NCBI GenBank assembly: GCA_002393705.1
Contig: DGTH01000098.1
Span: 1 to 5,729, forward strand
Source: Prevotella sp. UBA4341
GTDB lineage: Bacteria > Bacteroidota > Bacteroidia > Bacteroidales > Bacteroidaceae
DNA: 5,729 bases
Reading direction: 5' to 3'
The position numbers and the translations under genes were made by a program. Numbering within the stretch: position 1 is the stretch's first letter; each line of letters begins with the position of its first letter. Below are positions 1-5,277 of this stretch, piece by piece. Under the pieces are notes generated by a model. That model saw nothing but the letters and a program-made list of their open reading frames with translations. It was not told the origin of the DNA and ran no database searches.

Positions 1-286
1 CAGTCGGGCGGGCAACCCTCCGACGGCGGTTTATGTGAACTTGCAGCTCCTGGATGGCACAGCCCGACGATCACCCGCCGGCTGGTAGGCTCTTACCCCA
101 CCTTCTCACCCTTACCCGTGAGCAAAAATGAATTCTCGCCACGCCGATACACTCACGGGCGGTTGTTTTCTTCTGCCACGCTCCTGCCGTCGCCGACAGC
201 TTCCAGTTTCAGAAGCAGGATGCCCTCTGCTGCCCGGACTTTCCTCTCGCCTTGCGGCCAGCGGCAAGCCGGAACACTGCTTTCAG
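1..286 (-). ncRNA. rnpB: RNase P RNA, bacterial class A type, 3' end cut off by the window edge
   Basis: This is the catalytic RNA of ribonuclease P, which removes 5' leaders from precursor tRNAs. Read on the minus strand, it carries the hallmark GAGGAAAGTCCGGGC (complement of 232-246), which forms the 5' strand of the P4 core. It also has the conserved GGGTAAGGGTG (complement of 107-117) and GTAAGAGCCTACC (complement of 84-96), which match the region after P9 in bacterial type A RNAs such as that of E. coli. An AAACAACCGCC stretch resembles the conserved region before P7. The 3' P4 strand and the closing ACAGA...GGCTTA region are not present, so about a quarter of the molecule lies left of base 1. 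The 5' end is inferred from the promoter and is good to only a few bases. No protein reading frame is needed to explain this stretch. Confidence 0.95.
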
Positions 287-290
287 ACTG

Positions 291-321
291 CAAAGGTAAT
301 GCAAAGCGAGCGAAATACAAA
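291..321 (-). promoter_or_regulatory. Promoter of rnpB (Bacteroidetes -33/-7 type)
   Basis: On the minus strand a TTTG at 321-318 is followed by a 19-nt spacer and TACCTTTG at 298-291, then CA. This matches the Bacteroidetes primary sigma-factor consensus, TTTG about 19-21 nt before TAnnTTTG. Transcription should begin around 283-287, just before the RNase P RNA body. The -33 element overlaps the foot of an AT-rich hairpin that lies after the preceding gene. Confidence 0.85.
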
Positions 322-340
322 ATAAATTGTGATTTATTTT
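319..340 (-). terminator. AT-rich hairpin after the hydrolase gene, possible weak terminator
   Basis: AAAATAAAT and ATTTATTTT form a perfect 9-bp inverted repeat around a 4-nt CACA loop (minus strand). It starts 21 nt after the hydrolase stop codon, and its 3' arm is T-rich. A second small hairpin with a GAGA tetraloop and a GC stem lies at about 346-361, directly after the stop codon. The pair could end or attenuate the tamL-hydrolase transcript before rnpB. The stem is all A/T and no long T tract follows, so this could equally be chance AT-rich spacer. Confidence 0.35.
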
Positions 341-361
341 TATTTCCTCCGTCTCCGGGGG

Positions 362-1162
362 TTACAGCAGCTCCGTCACCTCGCTGGGTATCTTGCGTCT
401 GAGCACGTCGAGCCGGAAGTCCGTGCCGGGCGCAATGCCGTAGGAACGCAACACGCTCTCCACGGTCTTGCGGGCCAGTTCGGGGTGGTTGTTTTCCTCG
501 CTCAGGTGGCAGAGCCACACCTGTCTGAGGCTGGGCGTAACGCTCTTGGCCAGCGCTTCGCCGCAGGCCTTATTGCTCAGGTGGCCTATGCCGCTGCTGA
601 TGCGCCGCTTCAGGTACTCCGGGTAGGGGCCTACGGAGAGCATCTCCTCGTCGTAGTTGGACTCAATGACCAGGTAGTTGGCGCTGCTGATGTAGGGTTC
701 CATCTGCTCGGTTATCTCGCCAGCATCGGTAATGATGCAAAACGTCACTCCGTCGGCCTGAATGCTGTAGCCCACGCACTCGCGGCTGTCGTGCGGCACG
801 GGGAAGGTGCTGACGGTGAAGCCCCCCACCTGGAAGGTCTCCCCGGCGCTGAACTGCCTGACCAGGGCGGCGGGTATCTTCTTGCTGACGCAGTAATTGC
901 TGACGATGCCCTGGTGAATGAGCTCGGTGCTATAGACGGGCAACTGGTAGTCACTGCTCATGCTGCCCACCGACTTGACGTGGTCGGCGTGGTCGTGGGT
1001 TATCAGTATGTGGCGGGCGCGGCTCAGCGAGAGTCCGTAGGAGAAGAAGTGCTTTTTCAGCGTGCGCACCCCTATGCCTACGTCAATGAAGAGGCCTTCG
1101 TCCTTGGTGAAGAGGTAGTAGCAGTTGCCACTGCTTCCACTACCGAAACTAATGAATTTCAT
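362..1162 (-). CDS. walJ: Metallo-beta-lactamase-fold hydrolase, WalJ/YycJ family
   Basis: This 266-residue cytoplasmic protein has no signal peptide and the usual length of the YycJ/WalJ (VicX) family of two-metal hydrolases. The start MKFISFGSGSSGNCY is characteristic of the family. Metal-binding motifs are seen in order: THDHADH at 55-61 (His56, His58, Asp60, His61), PVPHD with His124, ITDAGE with Asp146, ESNYD at 167-171, GHLSN with His194, and CHLSEENN with His219. Firmicute relatives are linked to the WalKR cell-wall regulon, and Bacillus YycJ has been described as a DNA exonuclease. Neither role can be read from this locus, which has no walK or walR in view. It follows tamL on the same strand and has no TAnnTTTG box of its own, so it is probably cotranscribed. 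Its leader is a run of A with two G interruptions rather than a Shine-Dalgarno site. The family call is firm, but the cellular role is not. Confidence 0.93.
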   Translation of the reverse strand: MKFISFGSGSSGNCYYLFTKDEGLFIDVGIGVRTLKKHFFSYGLSLSRARHILITHDHADHVKSVGSMSSDYQLPVYSTELIHQGIVSNYCVSKKIPAALVRQFSAGETFQVGGFTVSTFPVPHDSRECVGYSIQADGVTFCIITDAGEITEQMEPYISSANYLVIESNYDEEMLSVGPYPEYLKRRISSGIGHLSNKACGEALAKSVTPSLRQVWLCHLSEENNHPELARKTVESVLRSYGIAPGTDFRLDVLRRKIPSEVTELL

Positions 1163-1189
1163 ATATTGTCTATTTTTTCTTTTTTTTCT

Positions 1190-1282
1190 GGGGCTACTGG
1201 GGCTACTGGGGCGTCTGGGGCGTCTGGGGCTACTGGGGCATCTGGGGCTACTGAGGCTACTGGGGCTACTGGGGCCACTGGG
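1190..1282. repeat. 9-bp tandem repeat array, 10 units plus a partial unit
   Basis: The plus-strand unit is GGGGCTACT. Ten consecutive units run from 1190 to 1279, followed by GGG at 1280-1282. Units 1, 2, 5, 7 and 9 are identical. Units 3 and 4 read GGGGCGTCT, unit 6 GGGGCATCT, unit 8 GAGGCTACT and unit 10 GGGGCCACT. The array touches the tamL stop codon (1283-1285) and ends 27 nt before the hydrolase start codon, so it fills most of the intergenic space. The runs of four G spaced by 5 nt fit a G-quadruplex motif on the plus strand, which is the template strand for this operon. Confidence 0.97.
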
Positions 1283-3424
1283 TTAGAACGGCATGCCGAC
1301 GGCAAAGTGGAAGGCGAAGTCGCGGCCCAGGCGCGGATGCACAAGCGGGTAGTGCTCGCCGTCTTCGTCACGGTAGGCCGGGTTCACGGCCTTCATGCCC
1401 AGGTCGAAGCGCAACACGAAGTAGTCGAAGTTGAAGCGGAAGCCCACTCCGTAGCCCACGGCCAGCTCGCTGAGCAGGTTCTCGGGCCGGAACTGTCCGC
1501 CTGGCTGGTCTTCGTAGTTTCGCAGGGTCCATATATTGCCGGCATCCACAAAGAGGGCGCCGTCGAGTTTCCAGAACAGGTGGGCACGATATTCTGCGTT
1601 CAGGTCAATCTTCATGTCGCCCGTCTGGTTGATGAAGTCGATGTTGCCGTCGCGCCGGGCGTAGCGGCCCGGTCCCAGCGTGCGTACGCTCCAACCGCGC
1701 ACGCTGTTGGCGCCGCCCGCAAAGTAGCGTTTCTCAAAGGGCAGAATGGTGCTGTTGCCGTAGGGCCAGGCTAAGCCTATGCCGGCGTGCAGGGCCAGTG
1801 TGTTCTCGTTCTCGAAGACGATGTAGCGCGTGTAGTCGAAGTCGCCCTTGATGTACTGCGCGTAGGCAATGTTGAAGAGCTTGTACTTCCCCGTCTCCGA
1901 GTCTTTCTGGCCTCCCGTCAGGCGCGAGAAGGCGGAGAGCAGGTTGCCTGCCGTCTCCACGTTGGCCTTGATGGCGTAGCTGCCGTTGTTGTAGGTGTAG
2001 CCGAAGCCGGCCTTCATAATAAAGAGGTCTTCGTAGTTATAGCGCAGAATGGCGTTGCGGCTGGTGGTGTCGTCTAAGTAGTCGCGCTTGAAGGTCTCGC
2101 TAATCCAGGGCATGAAGACGTAGTTCAGGTCGAGCAGGTCCAGCTGGTAGCGGTCGTGGTGGTTCTGGTCGAACCACTTGTAGCGCCAGGCCACCGACAT
2201 GACCCTGCGGTGAAACTCAGGTCGGTTCTGCGTGTCCCAGAGCAGCGACACCTCGCTGGTGGCATTGATGCGGCGGCGGAAGGACTGTGCAAGAAATGGG
2301 GCAATGAACTGCGGGAAGGTCAGTCGCATCTGCGTGCTGTACTCCTCGAAGTTCTGGTTGGAGTAGCCCTCCAGTCCCCTGATGGCCTCGAAGGCTCCGC
2401 GCAGCTCTATGCTCAGCACCTCGCTGCCGTGGAAGAGGTTGCGGTTCTGGTAGCTCAGCGTGGCCGCCGCCCCCAGGTCGCCGGCCGTGTTGGTGCCTTC
2501 GGGCTGGAAACTGATGGTGCTGGGCTTGTTGGTTGATAGCTGTATGTCGCAGTCCAGGAGGTTCGAGTCGGGCACCTCCTGAAAGTTGATGTTCGTATAG
2601 CGCACGGCACCGAGCCTTCCGAAGTGGTTGTAGGTGTTCTGCAGGTCGCTGGCTGAGTAGAGTCCTCCCTCCTGTATGAACGTGTTGTGCTGCAGAACGT
2701 TGCGGCGCAGGGGCAGGCTGCGGTCCTCGTTGCCGCTGGTCAGGCTGACACGCCGTATGCGGTACTGGTTGTGCAGTGTATCGACGTACTGGTTGGGCCG
2801 GTAGCGGTGCAGCAGCATGGTGACGTTGACCCTGCGGTCGCCCACCGTCGAGTCGGCCTTGTAGGTAATGTCGGTCTTGTTGAAGTGGTAGTAGCCGTGG
2901 TCTGTCAGCAGCTGCGTCAGCCGCTTACGTTCCTGGTCGAGCCACTCCACGCTGAAGCGCCGCCCCTCACTCTCCATGGGCGACAGCAGGGCGCCGTGGG
3001 TGCCCAGAAACTGCTCTATCCCCGGGTCGTCTATCTGGTAGTCTATGTGGTTGAGCGTGTAGGGCAGCCCGGGGTGCAGCACATAGACGGCATCGACCTT
3101 CTTGCCTCGGCGGGGATACATCATCACATCGACCGTGGCCTGAAGGTAGCCCTGGTTGAAGAGTGCTGAACGCAGGCTCTCGCACGACTTCCTGACCAGC
3201 GCCGTATCGACTGCCACGGGCCGCCTGACGAGTCCGAACCAGCGCGTCTGCTCGCGTTGCAGCACGTAGGACTTCAGCTTGGCGGGGTTGATGTCGTCGT
3301 AGTCTTCTTCCGTAATGACCTTCACCTTGTGCAGCAGCAAGGCGTCTTCAGGAACTTCCTTCGTTCCCGAACAGGCCGTCAGCACAGCTGCCGTGACTAC
3401 ACAAAGAATGGTTCTGATGCTCAT
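1283..3424 (-). CDS. tamL: TamL-like BamA/TamA-family outer-membrane lipoprotein
   Basis: This is a 713-residue Omp85-superfamily protein. Residues 1-18 are a lipoprotein signal peptide ending in the lipobox LTAC, with Cys18 as the predicted lipidated residue. That is the feature separating Bacteroidetes TamL from ordinary TamA/BamA. Residues of about 30-290 hold POTRA-like repeats, with recognisable ends at FNQGYLQATVDV (89-100), LLTDHGYYHFNKTDITY (172-188) and FGRLGAVRYTNINF (268-281). The rest is a beta-barrel that includes the family signature GGANSVRGW (570-578), FVDAGNIW (625-632) and a terminal phenylalanine in AVGMPF. The expected role is insertion or assembly of outer-membrane proteins, perhaps with a TamB partner, although no tamB is next to it here. 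The start codon lies 25 nt below the -7 box, which fixes it. The hydrolase gene follows after 120 nt in the same frame. An alternative is a BamA-like paralogue of other specificity. Confidence 0.92.
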   Translation of the reverse strand: MSIRTILCVVTAAVLTACSGTKEVPEDALLLHKVKVITEEDYDDINPAKLKSYVLQREQTRWFGLVRRPVAVDTALVRKSCESLRSALFNQGYLQATVDVMMYPRRGKKVDAVYVLHPGLPYTLNHIDYQIDDPGIEQFLGTHGALLSPMESEGRRFSVEWLDQERKRLTQLLTDHGYYHFNKTDITYKADSTVGDRRVNVTMLLHRYRPNQYVDTLHNQYRIRRVSLTSGNEDRSLPLRRNVLQHNTFIQEGGLYSASDLQNTYNHFGRLGAVRYTNINFQEVPDSNLLDCDIQLSTNKPSTISFQPEGTNTAGDLGAAATLSYQNRNLFHGSEVLSIELRGAFEAIRGLEGYSNQNFEEYSTQMRLTFPQFIAPFLAQSFRRRINATSEVSLLWDTQNRPEFHRRVMSVAWRYKWFDQNHHDRYQLDLLDLNYVFMPWISETFKRDYLDDTTSRNAILRYNYEDLFIMKAGFGYTYNNGSYAIKANVETAGNLLSAFSRLTGGQKDSETGKYKLFNIAYAQYIKGDFDYTRYIVFENENTLALHAGIGLAWPYGNSTILPFEKRYFAGGANSVRGWSVRTLGPGRYARRDGNIDFINQTGDMKIDLNAEYRAHLFWKLDGALFVDAGNIWTLRNYEDQPGGQFRPENLLSELAVGYGVGFRFNFDYFVLRFDLGMKAVNPAYRDEDGEHYPLVHPRLGRDFAFHFAVGMPF

Positions 3425-3448
3425 TACTACCTACTGCCGATTAGCTTG

Positions 3449-3479
3449 CAAAGGTAGCAAGATTTTCCTGAATAACAAA
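3449..3479 (-). promoter_or_regulatory. Promoter of tamL and probably the hydrolase gene
   Basis: On the minus strand TTTG at 3479-3476, a 19-nt spacer and TACCTTTG at 3456-3449 followed by CA match the Bacteroidetes consensus exactly. Transcription should start near 3441-3445, giving a leader of about 20 nt before the ATG at 3424. This is the only recognisable promoter for the two-gene unit. Confidence 0.85.
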
Positions 3480-3531
3480 GAAATTGCCGAAAAAACTTCG
3501 CTCACTGGCCATGGCTCTTGCGCTTTGTGCC

Positions 3532-3596
3532 GTCCAAACGGGGAGAGACCCAAGGGGAAAAGGGAAGATTCGTGCCGGGTCTCGGGACGTTTGAGC
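3532..3596. repeat. Long imperfect inverted repeat in gene-free spacer
   Basis: The arms at 3532-3551 and 3577-3596 align without gaps. An outer CAAACG/CGTTTG block (6 bp) and an inner GAGACCC/GGGTCTC block (7 bp) are separated by a four-base mismatched bulge, with a 25-nt loop rich in G and A. It lies between the tamL promoter and the 22-bp repeat cluster. No reading frame here looks like a gene. It could be a structured RNA, part of a repeat element, or a remnant. No function is assigned. Confidence 0.5.
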
Positions 3597-3610
3597 CGGG
3601 CTAACGAACT

Positions 3611-3698
3611 GACGGCGCCCGCCGTCAAAACAAACAGCGCCCGCCATCCAATCTGACAGCGGGCGCCGTTGGTTTTGACAGCGGGCGGCAAAAGACCT
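3611..3698. repeat. Four GC-rich units at 22-bp spacing forming a palindromic cluster
   Basis: Four segments starting at 3611, 3633, 3655 and 3677 each open with a match to RACRGCGSSCGSC, exactly 22 bp apart. The first two carry GCGCCCGCC and the last two the opposite-sense GCGGGCG, so the block is also an inverted repeat. Arms 3624-3644 and 3659-3679 match at 19 of 21 positions around a 14-nt loop. Unit 1 is itself a tight hairpin, GACGGCG/CGCCGTC. The block lies between the tamL promoter and the terminator after the DUF4252 gene, and overlaps the latter at its right end. It resembles dispersed palindromic (REP-like) elements or clustered protein-binding sites. Which of these is unknown. Confidence 0.8.
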
Positions 3699-3707
3699 CG
3701 GTCTTTT
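3690..3707 (-). terminator. Intrinsic terminator of the DUF4252 gene
   Basis: AAAAGACC and GGTCTTTT form an 8-bp inverted repeat (minus strand), beginning 5 nt after the stop codon and ending in TTTT. The nominal loop is only 2 nt, so the closing pair would open to give a 4-nt loop. Position, symmetry and T-rich 3' arm fit a rho-independent terminator. The lack of a longer T tract lowers certainty. Confidence 0.6.
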
Positions 3708-3712
3708 ACTTC

Positions 3713-4174
3713 TTACTTCATGTTGCCCAAAGCCTCAAGGTCGGCAAGCGAGAGCTGGCCCTTGAAACAAATGAACTGACAGTCATTCGAGCTGACCACA
3801 CCAATCATCAGATGCCGCGGCTTACCCTCGTCGTCGTTGTCGGCGAACATAAACATAGTCTCCTCACCCTCAGTCTCTTCGGCCACTTTGTCGTAGCTAT
3901 TCTTCAGGCTCTTTACAATGTCGGTGAACTTGGAGCGTATCTCTTCGCTGGCGTTGCTAACCTGCACCATGTCCATCTCCTCGACCTTCTTCATCGTGTT
4001 CTTAGTGGCCTCATCGGGAATGTTGGCAACGAGCATCGCCACCATGTCCTTGCCTAACACTTGTGACTCTGCTCCAGGCAGTGCCTTAAGCTGGTCAATC
4101 ACTTCAGTAATACTCTGGCAGTAAGCCAGCTGACTGGCCAATACGAGAGCCAGTGTCATTAAAATCTTTTTCAT
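3713..4174 (-). CDS. Exported DUF4252-type protein of unknown function
   Basis: The protein is 153 residues long. Residues 1-19 (MKKILMTLALVLASQLAYC) are a signal peptide with a basic start and hydrophobic core. Cleavage after Cys19 would leave Gln20 at the new N terminus, a common pattern in Bacteroidetes. It is not a good lipobox because Tyr18 precedes the cysteine. The mature part is acidic and lysine-rich, with a predicted helical first half and a strand-rich second half that includes MFMFADNDDEG and ICFKGQLSLADLEAL. That layout fits the Bacteroidetes DUF4252 family, whose function is unknown. An in-frame ATG 21 codons upstream (4237) is rejected because it overlaps the -33 box and precedes the expected transcript start. 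The gene is apparently monocistronic, with its own promoter and terminator, and is divergent from purU. The family call rests on remembered sequence character, not on a search. Confidence 0.82.
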   Translation of the reverse strand: MKKILMTLALVLASQLAYCQSITEVIDQLKALPGAESQVLGKDMVAMLVANIPDEATKNTMKKVEEMDMVQVSNASEEIRSKFTDIVKSLKNSYDKVAEETEGEETMFMFADNDDEGKPRHLMIGVVSSNDCQFICFKGQLSLADLEALGNMK

Positions 4175-4207
4175 TTCGTGTTGTTTTGGTTTGTTAATAT
4201 TCATGTG

Positions 4208-4238
4208 CAAAGGTAACACTTTCTCTGGAATACGCAAA
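4208..4238 (-). promoter_or_regulatory. Promoter of the DUF4252 gene
   Basis: On the minus strand TTTG at 4238-4235, a 19-nt spacer and TACCTTTG at 4215-4208 followed by CA. Transcription is expected near 4200-4204, about 28 nt before the ATG at 4174. This decides the start codon: the longer reading frame that begins at 4237 would start inside the promoter. Confidence 0.85.
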
Positions 4239-4278
4239 GGAAAAGTAATAAAAATTGAAAGAAAACATCAAGAAGTGC

Positions 4279-4331
4279 ACGTGCGCGCGAAAAAAACTTA
4301 TTTTATTTTGGTGTTTCGCACGTAATTACGT
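4279..4331. promoter_or_regulatory. Inverted repeat and palindrome around the purU promoter, possible operator
   Basis: ACGTGCGCGCGAAA (4279-4292) and TTTCGCACGT (4314-4323) are inverted copies if a 4-nt CGCG insertion is allowed, and they flank the -33 box. The second arm runs into a perfect 12-bp palindrome, ACGTAATTACGT (4320-4331), in the spacer, ending on the first base of the -7 box. The placement would suit a repressor or activator site. A 12-bp palindrome is expected about once by chance in a window of this size, so this stays tentative. Confidence 0.35.
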
Positions 4332-4338
4332 ACCTTTG
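4307..4338 (+). promoter_or_regulatory. Promoter of purU and probably hisH
   Basis: TTTG at 4307-4310, a 20-nt spacer and TACCTTTG at 4331-4338 followed by CA fit the Bacteroidetes consensus. Transcription should start near 4342-4346, leaving an A-rich leader of under 30 nt before the ATG at 4372. No equivalent box is seen between purU and hisH. Confidence 0.85.
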
Positions 4339-4371
4339 CAACCTTAAAAGCGATTAACAAAAAGTAAAAAG

Positions 4372-5235
4372 ATGAAACCAACAGCCATATTGCTGCTTCA
4401 CTGCCCCGACCAGCAGGGCATTATCTCGGAAGTAACGAAGTTTATTACCGACAATCAGGGTAACATCGTCTATCTGGACCAGTACGTTGACCGACAGGAC
4501 GGTGTGTTCTTCATGCGCATAGAGTGGGAACTCGACGGCTTCCTCATTCCGCGCGACAAGCTTTACGACTACTTTGCCACCCTATACGCCCAGCGCTACC
4601 AGATGAAGTTCACGCTATACTACAGCGACAAGCGGCCGCGCATGGCCATCTTCGTCAGCAAGATGAGCCACTGCCTCTACGACCTACTGGCACGCTGGAA
4701 GGCCGGCGAGTACAACTGCGACATACCGTGCATCGTGTCGAACCACGAGGACTTGCGCTACGTGGCCGAACAATTCGGCATTCCCTACTACGTCTGGTCT
4801 ATCAAGAAGGACCACTCGAACAAGCAGGAGGTGGAGCAGGCCGAGATGGAACTGCTCCGGAAGGAAGACATCTCGTTCATCGTGCTGGCGCGCTACATGC
4901 AGATTATCTCTGACGAGATGATTGCCGAGTATCCGCACCACATCATCAACATTCACCACTCGTTCCTGCCGGCCTTCGTCGGCGCCAAACCCTACCACCA
5001 GGCCTGGGAGCGCGGCGTGAAGATTATCGGTGCCACCAGCCACTACGTGACGGCCGAACTCGACGCAGGCCCCATCATTGAGCAGGACGTGGCGCGCATC
5101 ACCCACAAGGACACACCCGAGAGCCTCGTCTTGAAGGGCAAGGACCTGGAAAAGATCGTGCTCTCGCGCGCCGTTGCCAAACACATTCAGCGCAAGGTGC
5201 TGACGTATAAGAACAAGACTATCATCTTCTCGTAA
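4372..5235 (+). CDS. purU: Formyltetrahydrofolate deformylase (10-formyl-THF hydrolase)
   Basis: The enzyme hydrolyses 10-formyltetrahydrofolate to formate and tetrahydrofolate, balancing the one-carbon pool. At 287 residues it has the standard PurU length and two-domain plan. Residues of about 5-82 are an ACT regulatory domain (LLHCPDQQGIISEVTKFI, 8-25), and about 88-287 form the formyltransferase-like catalytic domain shared with PurN. The catalytic triad is visible: Asn193 and His195 in NIHHSFLPAF, and Asp231 in LDAGPIIEQDV. VSNHEDLR (122-129) and GAKPYHQA (204-211) are also family signatures. The PurU-type HHSFLPAF sequence argues against PurN. The ATG lies just downstream of the mapped promoter after a purine-rich leader. 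hisH follows 60 nt downstream on the same strand, suggesting an operon. The two share a metabolic node, because HisH-HisF releases AICAR, whose formylation needs 10-formyl-THF. Confidence 0.97.
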   Translation: MKPTAILLLHCPDQQGIISEVTKFITDNQGNIVYLDQYVDRQDGVFFMRIEWELDGFLIPRDKLYDYFATLYAQRYQMKFTLYYSDKRPRMAIFVSKMSHCLYDLLARWKAGEYNCDIPCIVSNHEDLRYVAEQFGIPYYVWSIKKDHSNKQEVEQAEMELLRKEDISFIVLARYMQIISDEMIAEYPHHIINIHHSFLPAFVGAKPYHQAWERGVKIIGATSHYVTAELDAGPIIEQDVARITHKDTPESLVLKGKDLEKIVLSRAVAKHIQRKVLTYKNKTIIFS

Positions 5236-5277
5236 GTGAAGAATGAAGAGTGAAGAATGAAGAATGAAGAGTGAAGA
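5236..5277. repeat. 7-bp tandem repeat, six perfect RTGAAGA units
   Basis: Six uninterrupted heptamers follow the purU stop codon directly: GTGAAGA, ATGAAGA, GTGAAGA, ATGAAGA, ATGAAGA, GTGAAGA. The only variation is A or G at the first base. The array takes up most of the 60-nt gap before hisH. Because 7 is not a multiple of 3, successive units shift frame, so ATG, GTG and TGA codons occur in all three frames. Its resemblance to short repeats in other Bacteroidales intergenic regions is from memory and not checked. Confidence 0.97.

Noticed and set aside
118..518. Short open frames over the RNase P RNA region on both strands
   Set aside because: The stretch up to 286 is explained by conserved RNase P RNA motifs and the rest by spacer and the hydrolase gene. 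The frames resemble no protein family.
1190..1282. CRISPR array or mobile element at the 9-bp repeats
   Set aside because: The units are 9 bp and directly contiguous, with no spacers, no cas genes, no terminal inverted repeats and no transposase.
329..1774. A 481-codon open frame on the plus strand opposite the hydrolase and tamL, with a collagen-like Gly-Ala-Thr stretch
   Set aside because: It is the antisense of two well-recognised genes. The Gly-Ala-Thr stretch is just the 9-bp array translated, and no promoter box precedes it. GC-rich third positions commonly leave such antisense frames open.
3431..3691. An 86-codon minus-strand frame, and overlapping frames, in the spacer above tamL
   Set aside because: The frames run through the 22-bp palindromic cluster, the other inverted repeat and the tamL promoter. 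Their composition follows the repeats and no promoter box precedes them.
4175..4237. A 21-residue N-terminal extension of the DUF4252 protein
   Set aside because: Its start codon lies within the -33 box and its codons run through the -7 box. The start at 4174 begins a clear signal peptide just below the expected transcript start.
4684..5184. A 166-codon minus-strand frame opposite purU, and a similar one opposite hisH (5362-5715)
   Set aside because: Both are antisense shadows of complete or clear family members, with no promoter or recognisable domain.
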